Below, piece after piece: positions 14,001 to 20,142 of a stretch of 43,268 nucleotides of DNA. The stretch is from Acholeplasmatales bacterium (GTDB lineage Bacteria > Bacillota_I > Bacilli_A > Acholeplasmatales > Anaeroplasmataceae): assembly GCA_016280975.1 (NCBI GenBank), contig JAEEHU010000012.1, forward strand, positions 1 through 43,268. Reading direction: 5' to 3'. Each line of letters begins with the position of its first letter. Position 1 is the first letter of the stretch. A program made the translations under genes and the position numbers. The notes below the pieces were generated by a model that had not been told where the DNA came from, searched no databases, and saw only the letters and a list, made by a program, of their open reading frames with translations.

Positions 14001-14281
14001 GTATTTTTCCAAGCATATTTATTTTTGTCCTTAAGTGAGATTACTACCTCATAGCTTCCAGCATTAGTTTGCTTATTGCCTGAAACTGTATAGAAGTCAC
14101 TAGGGACTATTGTATAAGTTTGCTCTTCGCCATTATAAGTGTAGTTAATTGTATCCTCAACTGGTTCAGCAATATATGTTTTGCCACCATTTACAGAAAC
14201 TATAACTACAGCTGTAGTAGTACCAACTACTGCACTACCTCCAATAGCTGAAAGTAAAATAATTAGCGCTTTTTTAGTCAT
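5057..14281 (-). CDS. Giant repeat-rich surface protein (N-terminal signal/anchor, MBG/YDG-like repeats, InlB-like repeats, DUF6273-like C-terminus)
   Basis: 3074-aa ORF; N-terminus MTKKALIILLSAIGGSAVVGTTTAVVIVSVNG; recurrent YTGSAITP..NINAGTATVTITGKGNY units, FxGWY units, and C-terminal WWLKDYF...SVRPLLTI. Confidence 0.9.
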   Translation of the reverse strand: MTKKALIILLSAIGGSAVVGTTTAVVIVSVNGGKTYIAEPVEDTINYTYNGEEQTYTIVPSDFYTVSGNKQTNAGSYEVVISLKDKNKYAWKNTKNSEDIKYTFTIDKKGVLEPDPGNNSFDYTGAAITYTVADNQLYQISENTQTNAGTYEALIHLVDTINYKWATSGNSNDLRYQYTIGRKSITDIATIAAIPDQVYSGSKLTPDITVQGLNATDYDITYGDNINAGKGTVTITGKGNYKDSKSIEFNITQKKIEIPAPSNMAYTYTGSEITYDLVESSYYTITNNKKTDADTYQVTISLTDKTNTCWSDNTTEDKTYTFTINPKEIEAPSASTATYTYTGSELTYELAESDYYTITNNKKTDAGTYTVIVSLKDKNNTKWSDGTTEDKTFAFVINPREIEAPIAPTATYTYTGEEITYELVESDDYTITNNVKTDAGEYTVTVSLKDKTNTKWSDGTTEDKEFVFVINQKQIEIPAPSNMAYTYNNGENVTYDLAESDDYTITNNVKTDAGNYTVTISLTDKTNTCWNDDSTEDKTYEFVINPKELDDTLISSFDDSDKPYTSQEIQPSVSLSWDTNDLVLDTDYTIAYANNIAIGEATITITGKGNFSGELTLIFNIVKANPTYTAPTPKENLRENGDDLELITPGTTNAGTFKYSLTEVGVYEETIPTKKLAGKYRVYYFIQGDENYNDVDVAYVDVVILKPIATFDTLPEANELIYNGSAQELVTGGTTSCGSIKYSLSEESGFTTTIPTRTNADEYTVYFYIDADTDHESSEIDSITVTIAKAQSDYQTEPEGTNLVYTMENQALIVNSPEAIGGDIYYSLDNQDNYSTTIPTGNAPRDYTIYYYIMGDSNHIDSPQGKYVTTTISKLDIYDASITVSNIEAQTYTGSAITPNITVTLGTHTLVKDTDYELTYENNINAGTAKVTITGIGNFRSSTIKNFTINKKEIATPTLESVTYNATAQAPTITSNDFELNNPAYTQTNAATYQVTLVLTDTSNTKWATTNNATIDVDWTINQASLDDAVITGLDDNYAKTGSPIDVTPVITFNNVVLDNSEFNIYITTALDPSAIIASLEDVGTYILHITNGVNLDGTYEHQFTVTADEYNISSATVTVANQTYTGSAIEPTPTVTFESSTLVLGTHYTIGNYSNNTNVGTATIQIIGMGSYVGTKNVTFEILPLSVTDASITISSVADQTYTGSAITPAITVSHNSTELTEDTDYTITYTNNINAGTATITITGIGNFTGSRTTTFTINKKQIATPTLQSVYYDATPKAPVIAANLDYELDDPTYAQTNAGNYQVTLALKDTLNTRWLDTNDSTIDVTWTINKLNINVLTFENVESAYQETINGQPITITPVIKLGTTVLDNSEFTIWYTDRSTPVVTKDPIEPGNYYIWFSGINFTGSTNLQFTINKNVYDINDTEIQAIADQTYTGTAILPDLVITHESRANPLVKGTDYTVSATSNTNVGTATITVTGIGDFKNSKQVTFTIVAKDIASADITVGDISNKTYTGSAITVLNSEIVVNQNNLLNPLINNTDYTVSYSNNVDAGTATITITGKGNYTGTITKNFTIDPKSIASATVSEIADMKYEGSPLTPKPTVTDGTTTLVKDTDYTLSYTGNTSSGNATVTITGINNYGNTKDVTFRVYLYEISDADIAAILNQAFTGSAVTPALTITHNSNPLTVNTDYTVTYTNNINASNTTNNPNLAVATIKGKGDFGGETTANFTILPKDLSKQDSLNNYVITISIPDYDYTGSVITPTITIIDTERNNNLLAPTDYAVQYDKTLQAVDTYTATISGTNNYTGSRQVTFDINSLDIADATVSPISNQAYTGNQITPTNFTVTHNNHTLTNGVDYTLSYSDNTDIGTATVTITGIGNYTGSKNVTFEIIEVVLTFNITYDIPTELQSATNPNNTTTITSTVLKTTPLDLGDLVIAVDNGYSFEGWTLGTSNTVVTEINMSNATNNATATQIENTFDLLVVAHSSLNTYNVTYSNLHDATVSSTTTFTVESNTITLPTPTNATEATFNGWTTGSIGGTSITTIPAHSVGDIEVYANWTYNEYQITYVLDGGTNDTDNVSTLTYYDRLELKAPSKTYYEFKGWYQTYNAGNYSNQITDIENITANKTIYAKWELEEYTITYNYNIQSNLVTNKNLNPTTYYYNYNEGTINLVNLIAYTYRFDGFHLDSYSGTAVTTIDTTTPANIVLYAGFTPSNTTYQTYLNNEESNAPGSVTSNMSSKVVGDEVTFTATANIGYSFLGWYNSNDQFIQADPALTFTLTTDTVVYKAKYFAYTLTYRTESSTKGSVSSNVYGATANNAIAVSANTSVTLTATTNNGYTFIGWYDTSNDSKVSSSLIYTFNMPASSIIYEARWVRVLTQSNDTTLGNVNSLNGKYVAGNNVTLTATPTTGNIFNGWYVDNALVSSNATYQTQMPDTDTIFVARFIANNVIVSNKLLGYTEDENNQITITYSDVNVTSTATPSISGSTITYTMPANNTYTFAGWWDSINNTRDLVSGETISYTCSLEAPVSTKYIYALWIDPEIMPISRNPEENGLSITKSFDIVTNGLTLTAVTNNADYNWTGWYSGANQVESGTELTLTYAQTFERLVTMNSFSGMNTSYEARWSMSGIVVQVSETPNNGQGTVSKTDNGNDTWTITATPATGYDFAYWTHNGLQYSTNATETVANNSGAYYAYFTAKTDIDYAINTKLQNYADDYYTSIPTVEHDGVSGEAVYISAPAAQTGYELTDVKVNGVTATPITEDGPNNGKYELPILGDGSSYIDFYFNLKTIDITYHYNDGTASSTVTEKYNTSTSSYALQSIANVTWYSDINLTTQVTILDVNATNTHLYACYDGNNNLSTKFDLTEMTGYYKVGIKDGSFTSSTDIIIPDYINDSPVKVVIIDNLYGENYNSITMPTYLETIEYGTYSWIILDDPSIDSVNSTSTYTLLSKTAIGNQIEYDTDGSAIDYETSTIKTVVEGLVTTYGNDSITLLDEATYTTYQSVIDANQIAEDWWLKDYFYDVDLGLWVSFMASTGLDSCNDVGRDGYVDICSVRPLLTITFKITI
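5060..5480 (-). other. C-terminal DUF6273-like domain within the giant surface protein
   Basis: WIILDD...YTLLSKTAIGNQIEY...WWLKDYF...GYVDICSVRPLLTI resembles the DUF6273 pattern (W.vL....LL.s......WWLRs......GvRPal). Confidence 0.5.
6200..8450 (-). repeat. InlB B-repeat/Flg_new-like units in the giant surface protein
   Basis: Repeated GYSFEGW, FNGWTTGS, FKGWYQTY, GYSFLGWYNS, GYTFIGWYDT, IFNGWYVDN motifs separated by TYxAxW-like strands. Confidence 0.65.
8550..14160 (-). repeat. Array of MBG/YDG-like repeats in the giant surface protein
   Basis: Many copies of IA(D/N)QTYTGSAITP.ITV....L..DTDYT.SYTNN.NAGTATITITGIGNYTGS...FTI; four closely similar units of about 72 aa (IEAP...YTYTGEEITYELVESDDYTITNN.KTDAG.YTVTVSLKDKTNTKWSDGTTEDK.FVFVINP) at about 12640-13520. 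Confidence 0.8.
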
Positions 14282-14333
14282 AATAAATCACATCCGCTTC
14301 TATCTATTAAAATAATTTTGACGTTATTTTATT

Positions 14334-14355
14334 GTTATTATTATATAATAATAAC
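14334..14355. promoter_or_regulatory. 22-bp perfect palindrome in a divergent intergenic region
   Basis: GTTATTATTATATAATAATAAC between the divergent giant surface gene and the ttcA-like gene. Confidence 0.5.
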
Positions 14356-14441
14356 GAAATAAAATCAAATAGTGTTAGAAACATATGGATTTTTAATGAA
14401 TTTGTGCTAAACTATTTTTGAATTTATTTTTAGGTGAAATT

Positions 14442-15281
14442 ATGGATAGATTACAAGAAATAGAAAGATCAATAATTAAAACATATAGAGGTAGACTTTG
14501 GGCTCCATTCGTTAAGGCTTTAAAGGAATATGAATTATTAAAGTCTAATGATAGGGTATGTGTATGTATATCTGGTGGAAAAGATTCAATGCTGATGGCT
14601 AAATTATTCCAAGAATTAAAAAGACATTCAGATTTTGAATTTGAGGTTAAATTCTTAGTTATGAATCCTGGATATAATGAAAGAAATTTAGAGCACATTA
14701 AAAATAACCTAGAGCTTTTAAATATACCCGCAGAAATCATAGATACAGATATCTTTGAAATTGCAAATAGCCAGGATAAAACTCCATGCTATTTATGCGC
14801 AAGAATGCGTAGAGGTGCTTTATATAAGCTTGCATCTGATTTAGGCTGTAATAAAATAGCCTTAGGACATCATTACGATGATGTAATTGAAACAACACTC
14901 ATGAATATGCTTAATGCTGGATCATTTCAAACAATGCTTCCAAAACTTCATAGTGATAATAATGAGGGTATGGAATTAATTAGACCTCTTTATTTAATCA
15001 GAGAAAAGGATGTTAAGGCTTGGGCTAAATATAATGATTTAAGATTCATTATGTGTGCATGTCGCTTTACAGAGGCTTGCTCAGTAGATAATGAAATCAA
15101 TATGAGCCAAAGATTAACAACAAAAAAGCTAATTCAAGAGCTAAAGGAAAATTATAACGAAAATGTAGAAAAAAACATCTTCGCTTCAGCCTCTAACATC
15201 AATATGAATATGATTTTAGGTTACAAAAAGGATGGAGAAAAGCATTCCTTCTTGGATGATTACGATGAGGAAGAAAAATAA
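14442..15281 (+). CDS. ttcA: TtcA/TilS-type PP-loop ATPase, likely tRNA 2-thiocytidine biosynthesis protein TtcA-like
   Basis: SGGKDSM PP-loop motif, CYLCARMRRGALY and HHYDDVIETTLMNML; ATG at 14442 preceded by AGGTGA (the track start at 14418 is probably too long). Confidence 0.75.
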   Translation: MDRLQEIERSIIKTYRGRLWAPFVKALKEYELLKSNDRVCVCISGGKDSMLMAKLFQELKRHSDFEFEVKFLVMNPGYNERNLEHIKNNLELLNIPAEIIDTDIFEIANSQDKTPCYLCARMRRGALYKLASDLGCNKIALGHHYDDVIETTLMNMLNAGSFQTMLPKLHSDNNEGMELIRPLYLIREKDVKAWAKYNDLRFIMCACRFTEACSVDNEINMSQRLTTKKLIQELKENYNENVEKNIFASASNINMNMILGYKKDGEKHSFLDDYDEEEK

Positions 15282-15282
15282 T

Positions 15283-15312
15283 GATATCACATTTCTTTGT
15301 GATGTCTTTTTT
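15283..15312 (+). terminator. Intrinsic terminator of the ttcA-like gene
   Basis: GATATCACA ... TGTGATGTC followed by TTTTTT. Confidence 0.8.
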
Positions 15313-15383
15313 ATCAAACCATACGAGAATACACCAACCTCTTTAGGGTGGGGATGAATCGTACTATATATTATAGCAATGTA

Positions 15384-15412
15384 TTGTAAATTAACATGAA
15401 TTATGATATAAT
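15384..15412 (+). promoter_or_regulatory. Candidate promoter for tnpA
   Basis: TTGTAA, 17-nt spacer, TATAAT (15407-15412) with an upstream TATGA. Confidence 0.55.
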
Positions 15413-15452
15413 ATAAGTATCAGTGGTAGTATAGAAAATCGAGGTAGATTCT

Positions 15453-15851
15453 ATGAAATTTGACACAAACAACCATTCAGTATTTAGCCTTAATTACCAT
15501 CTAGTTATGGTTGTTAAATATAGAAGAAAAGTAATAAATGATATTATATCAGATAGATTAAAGGAAATATTTGAATATATTGGTAAAACATATCATATTA
15601 CAATAGTTGAATGGAATCATGATATTGATCATGTACATGTGCTGTTTAAGGCTTGTCCTAATACTGAGATATCAAAATTCATGAATGCATATAAATCTGC
15701 ATCATCTAGACTTATTAAACAAGAATATCCAGAAATTAGAGAAAAGCTATGGAAAGAATACTTTTGGTCTAAATCATACTGTTTAATCACAACAAGTGGT
15801 GTTACTATTGATATTATTAAAGAATATATTAAAACACAAGGTGAAAAATAA
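15453..15851 (+). CDS. tnpA: IS200/IS605 TnpA Y1 HUH transposase
   Basis: HIDHVHVLFKA HUH motif, C-terminal YIKTQ with candidate catalytic Tyr; GAGG RBS upstream. Confidence 0.92.
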   Translation: MKFDTNNHSVFSLNYHLVMVVKYRRKVINDIISDRLKEIFEYIGKTYHITIVEWNHDIDHVHVLFKACPNTEISKFMNAYKSASSRLIKQEYPEIREKLWKEYFWSKSYCLITTSGVTIDIIKEYIKTQGEK

Positions 15852-17002
15852 TGAAGAAAAACAAAGCGTTTAAGTTCCGAATTTATCCTACAAGTGAACA
15901 AAAGGTGTTACTTGGTAAAACATTCGGATGTTGTCGCCTTGTTTTTAATTATTTTTTAAATTTAAGTACTAAAAAATATGATGAAGAAAAAATAACATTA
16001 AAGTATAAAGATTATGCATTAATGCTAAATGACTTAAAAAGAGAAAAAGAATTTTTAAAAGAAATAGATTCAATATCTTTACAACAAGAATTAAGACATT
16101 TAGCAGACTCTTTTAATAATTTCTTTAAATATAAAAAAGGATACCCAAAATATAAAAGAAAAGCAATGCATAATGATTCATATTCGACTATGAACGTAAA
16201 TGATAACATTGAAATATTAGATAAAAAATATATAAAATTACCAAAGATTGGTAAAGTTCAATGTAAAGTACACAGAGATATAACAAATGATTATCAATTA
16301 AAATCAGCAACTATATCTAGAGTACCATCAGGTAAATATTATGTTTCAGTATTATATGAATATGAAAAAGAGCCTATTAGTTATAAAATTGATGAATCTA
16401 AAATATTAGGACTAGATTATCAAATGAAGAATCTATTCATATCTGATAATATCATTAAGACCAATGATGATTTTTTAAAGTTATATACAAAAAATGAAAA
16501 GAGATTACAATTTTTACAAAAGACATTATCAAGAAGACAAAGACCAAATCATAAAAAAGAAATAGAATCATCAAAAAGATATGAAAAACAAAGGATTAAG
16601 GTAGCTAAGCTATTAGAATATCAAAAAAACAAGAGAATCGACTATTACAATAAATTATCAAAAGAAATAGCCAATCAATATGATATAGTTGTAATAGAAG
16701 ATATTAATATGCAAGATATGGCAAAAGAAAGCAAATTAAATAGTAAAGCTACATATGACAATGGTTTTGGAATATTTAGGAATATGCTTAAATATAAATT
16801 AGAAAATTTAGGTAAAAAGTTAATTATAGTAGATAAGTATTTTCCATCAAGTAAGCTATGTAATGTATGTGGATATAAAAATGAATTATTAGCAATAACA
16901 GATAAAACATGGGAATGTCCAAACTGTAATACAGTACATAATAGGGATATAAACGCTAGTATAAACCTTAAAAAAGAAGGATTAAGAATATATAATTCCT
17001 AA
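15851..17002 (+). CDS. tnpB: TnpB RNA-guided nuclease of an IS200/IS605 element
   Basis: N-terminal FRIYPTSEQKVLL, RuvC motifs LGLDYQ / VVIEDINMQ / NRDINASINL, zinc finger CNVCG...CPNC; TAATG overlap with tnpA. Confidence 0.92.
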   Translation: MKKNKAFKFRIYPTSEQKVLLGKTFGCCRLVFNYFLNLSTKKYDEEKITLKYKDYALMLNDLKREKEFLKEIDSISLQQELRHLADSFNNFFKYKKGYPKYKRKAMHNDSYSTMNVNDNIEILDKKYIKLPKIGKVQCKVHRDITNDYQLKSATISRVPSGKYYVSVLYEYEKEPISYKIDESKILGLDYQMKNLFISDNIIKTNDDFLKLYTKNEKRLQFLQKTLSRRQRPNHKKEIESSKRYEKQRIKVAKLLEYQKNKRIDYYNKLSKEIANQYDIVVIEDINMQDMAKESKLNSKATYDNGFGIFRNMLKYKLENLGKKLIIVDKYFPSSKLCNVCGYKNELLAITDKTWECPNCNTVHNRDINASINLKKEGLRIYNS

Positions 17003-17106
17003 TCCTAAGATGAACCCTGGGACACAGGGAGATAGCTCGTTTACTGGATTCGTTAGAATTCTTGCCCGAGAAGCTCTCAACTTCTATAAGTGAGAGAGTA
17101 TGTCAC
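17003..17106 (+). ncRNA. Candidate reRNA/omegaRNA scaffold at the IS right end
   Basis: GAACCCTGGGACACAGGGAGATAGCTCG with CCCTG/CAGGG hairpin (17015-17029), GGATTC/GAATTC hairpin and terminal hairpin, immediately 3' of tnpB. Confidence 0.65.
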
Positions 17107-17117
17107 TGTGATATAAT
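17107..17117 (+). promoter_or_regulatory. Extended -10 for the thioesterase gene, abutting the IS right end
   Basis: TGTGATATAAT, the same form as other extended -10 elements in the window (22933, 23120, 25971). Confidence 0.5.
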
Positions 17118-17139
17118 CAAAAAGAATGCGAGTGATACT

Positions 17140-17868
17140 ATGATAATGAAAGAAGAAAAACAATATTTCATCCACGAACCATTTGTTGGGGCAGGAGATT
17201 TCCTAAGACCAGCATCTATTTTGGATTTATTCCAGGATACTGCAGCCCTACACGCTAGAAATCTTGGTATTGGCTATGATGATTTATTAAAGCTAAATCT
17301 ACTTTGGGTAGTTACTAATGTTGAGTTTGAATTAGTTGGTAAATTACCTAAATTTGGTGATGAAATAATTGTTAAAACTTGGCCTTTAGAAAAGGGCAAG
17401 CTAGAGTTTAAAAGAGAATATGAAATTACTGATTTAGAAGGTAATTTAATAATAAAGGGAATATCATCTTGGTTTACTATTGATGCGATAACTCATAGAT
17501 TGACTAAGGGTGATAAGGTTGTATATAGTGGTGAGTATTTTAATAAAACTAACTACCCAGATTATAAAAGATTTAAGATAGATACAGAAGTTGAATCATC
17601 TGAAGTATTAGAGTGGCAATATAGGGTTTTATATACAGACTTAGATCATAATAATCATATGAATAATGCAAGATATTTAGATATTATTTACAATAAGAGA
17701 TTATTGACAAATATAAGTGAATTAAAACGTATTAAAATATCATATGAGCATGAAATTTTGTATGATGAAATTATTGATATGAAATATATTAAAAATAATA
17801 AAGAACATACATTTGTTGGCTGTGTTAATGGCACTGAATGCTTTACAGTTTTAATGGAGGAAAAATAA
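17140..17868 (+). CDS. Acyl-ACP thioesterase (FatA/hotdog family)
   Basis: YFIHEPFVGAGDFLRPASILDLFQDTAALHARNLGIGYDDLL...LWVVTNVEFE...TWPL; track start at 17062 runs into the IS end, ATG at 17140 is more likely. Confidence 0.8.
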   Translation: MIMKEEKQYFIHEPFVGAGDFLRPASILDLFQDTAALHARNLGIGYDDLLKLNLLWVVTNVEFELVGKLPKFGDEIIVKTWPLEKGKLEFKREYEITDLEGNLIIKGISSWFTIDAITHRLTKGDKVVYSGEYFNKTNYPDYKRFKIDTEVESSEVLEWQYRVLYTDLDHNNHMNNARYLDIIYNKRLLTNISELKRIKISYEHEILYDEIIDMKYIKNNKEHTFVGCVNGTECFTVLMEEK

Positions 17869-19154
17869 TGGATTTTTTAGATTTTATAAAGAAATCAAAA
17901 ACTATGTTTCACGCTTGTAAAACAGTTGAAGACATACTTTCTGATTTAGGATTTGTTAAATTAAATGAGGGTGATGAATTTAACCTAAAGGGTGATAAAT
18001 TCTATGTTACTAGAAATAATTCATCTATAATTGCATTTACAATTCCAAGTGATAAGAGTGATTTATCACTTAATATTGCTTGTGCACATTTAGATTCACC
18101 AACATTCAAATTAAAGCCTAATTTCACATTTGAAAAGAAGGGCTACAATATGATTAATACAGAGGTATATGGTGGGCCAATACTTCATTCATTTATGAAT
18201 AGACCTTTAGATATTGCAGGAAGAGTATTTGTAAAAGAAAAGGGTAAGGTTGTATCTAAATTAATATCATTTGATAGAGCAATGTGTGCAATACCAAGTC
18301 TATCTATTCATTATGATAAGAAGAATAATATTGAGTTAAATCCACAAGAGGATTTAATACCACTATGTGGAATTGAAAAGGTAAATCTTTTAGATTTAAT
18401 CGCAGAAAAATTAGGATGTAAGAAAGATGATATTATATCTCATGATTTATTCCTATCTTGTTTAGATAGAGGATGCTATATGGGATTTAATAATGAATTT
18501 ATTATGGCTCCTCAAATTGATAATTTAGAATCAGCATATTCAATTGTTAATTCATTTATTGAAGCTAAAAATGATAAATCAATCAATATCTGTGCACTAT
18601 TTGATAGTGAGGAAATTGGATCTAATACTAGATGTGGCGCAAGATCTACTTTTCTTTATGATATAATTTCAAGAATCTCTAATAAGCTTAACATATCAAA
18701 TGATAAGATGAGCGCAATAATCCAATCATCACTATCCTTAAGTGTTGATAATGCTCAAGGCTTCCATCCAAATTATTCAACTAAATATGATGAAACAAAT
18801 GCATGTAAGATGAATGAGGGAATCGTAATTAAAAGAGCTGCTCGTGGATCTTATGTTACAGATGGCTATAGCGAAGCTATATTTAAATATATCTGTGATA
18901 AAGCATGCGTAAAATATCAAATGTTTACAAATAGAAGTGATATGCCTGGAGGCTCAACACTTGGAGCCCTACTTTTAGAATCACTTTCTATTCCATCTTT
19001 AGATATAGGATTTGCCCAAATCGCTATGCATTCAAGCATGGAGGTTGCGGGAATAAAGGATTTATCATATATGCATAATGCATTAAAGGCATTTTATGAA
19101 TCACATATAAAATTATTAAATGATGGCGAGGTAAAAATTGATGGGGTATGTTAA
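17868..19154 (+). CDS. M18-family aminopeptidase
   Basis: ACAHLDSPTFKLKP, FDSEEIGSNTRCGA, RSDMPGGSTLG motifs; TAATG overlap with the upstream gene. Confidence 0.85.
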   Translation: MDFLDFIKKSKTMFHACKTVEDILSDLGFVKLNEGDEFNLKGDKFYVTRNNSSIIAFTIPSDKSDLSLNIACAHLDSPTFKLKPNFTFEKKGYNMINTEVYGGPILHSFMNRPLDIAGRVFVKEKGKVVSKLISFDRAMCAIPSLSIHYDKKNNIELNPQEDLIPLCGIEKVNLLDLIAEKLGCKKDDIISHDLFLSCLDRGCYMGFNNEFIMAPQIDNLESAYSIVNSFIEAKNDKSINICALFDSEEIGSNTRCGARSTFLYDIISRISNKLNISNDKMSAIIQSSLSLSVDNAQGFHPNYSTKYDETNACKMNEGIVIKRAARGSYVTDGYSEAIFKYICDKACVKYQMFTNRSDMPGGSTLGALLLESLSIPSLDIGFAQIAMHSSMEVAGIKDLSYMHNALKAFYESHIKLLNDGEVKIDGVC

Positions 19155-19455
19155 TAAGAAGGACGCATTAATGAATCTATCTAATCCAAAGGACTTTGAT
19201 GTATTTAAAAATAGATTTTTAAAAACATATAAGGACGCAGTAGAAAAGATAGTATTCATTAAGAATAACCAAGAGGAATTATATAACTACATTAGTGGAA
19301 TAAATAATATTTCATTAAATGTTGGATCTCAAATATTATTTAATGACACAAAGGATATTTTAGAGAAAATAAAAAGAGGAGAAGTATCTCCTCAGGATTT
19401 TGATGATTTATATATTACAATTAGAAATGTATATCAGGAATTAGAGCTTCTCTAA
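19138..19455 (+). CDS. Hypothetical protein
   Basis: 105-aa ORF overlapping the upstream stop; family not recognised. Confidence 0.6.
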   Translation: MMGYVNKKDALMNLSNPKDFDVFKNRFLKTYKDAVEKIVFIKNNQEELYNYISGINNISLNVGSQILFNDTKDILEKIKRGEVSPQDFDDLYITIRNVYQELELL

Positions 19456-20142
19456 TACTATAAGTATTCTTTCATCATCTGGCTCTAAATCATCATTAAA
19501 GTCACCACATAATTTAATCATTTTAAATTTTTTAGATTTAAAATCATTTATTTCATATAAATATTCATAATATGATTCAGTAAAAATATCATCATCTTCC
19601 TTAATTGAAATATCATGTTTCAATTTAGTTGGTGATATTTTTTTTGTTGTCCAATCTAAATAGAATGTTTCATAATCCTTATGAATTTCATTAGCCTCAT
19701 ACTCCTTAAATAAGGCTTTTGATGCTATATCAAAGATAAATAGTCCATTTGGCTTTAAATTTCTATAAACAGAATCAAGTAGCTTATTAATATCTGATTT
19801 TTGTTTTAAGAAATTAATTGAATCAAAGAAGCAAGTTATAACATCAAATTTAATATCATAATTAAAGCTTGTCATATCAGCCACATCAAATTTGATATCA
19901 AGTCTATTTATTTTTCTCTTTTCATTTGCAATTTCTATTATATCATCAGATAAATCAAGTCCATATGTTTCATAGCCCTTTAATTTTAGCATTGTTAAGA
20001 ATGTACCAGTACCACAAGCTAAATCTAAGATTTTATCACCAGGCTTTAAGAATTCTTCTGTGAATTCTAGCCATAAATCATAATCAAGCTCACTCATTAC
20101 CTCATCATAATAATAGGCAAATTTCTTATAGGCATTATTCAT
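19441..20142 (-). CDS. Class I SAM-dependent methyltransferase
   Basis: Motif I ILDLACGTGTFL, downstream VITCFFDSINFL and SVYRNLKPNGLFIFDI. Confidence 0.85.
   Translation of the reverse strand: MNNAYKKFAYYYDEVMSELDYDLWLEFTEEFLKPGDKILDLACGTGTFLTMLKLKGYETYGLDLSDDIIEIANEKRKINRLDIKFDVADMTSFNYDIKFDVITCFFDSINFLKQKSDINKLLDSVYRNLKPNGLFIFDIASKALFKEYEANEIHKDYETFYLDWTTKKISPTKLKHDISIKEDDDIFTESYYEYLYEINDFKSKKFKMIKLCGDFNDDLEPDDERILIVLEKL

Larger units (their letters stand above)
15315..17106 (+). mobile_element. IS200/IS605-family element with tnpA and tnpB (boundaries approximate)
   Basis: Left-end hairpin region CCAACCTCTTTAGGGTGG (15334-15351), Y1 HUH transposase, TnpB, right-end hairpin CTCTC-A-ACTTCTATAAGTGAGAG (17074-17096). 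Confidence 0.8.

Noticed and set aside
5057-14281. DGR target with a local template repeat
   Set aside because: No reverse transcriptase ORF or adenine-biased template/variable repeat pair was seen in the window.
14393-14740. Minus-strand ORF over ttcA
   Set aside because: Antisense to a well-supported PP-loop ATPase gene.
15629-16209. Minus-strand ORFs 15629-15901 and 16012-16209
   Set aside because: Antisense to tnpA/tnpB, which have clear catalytic motifs.
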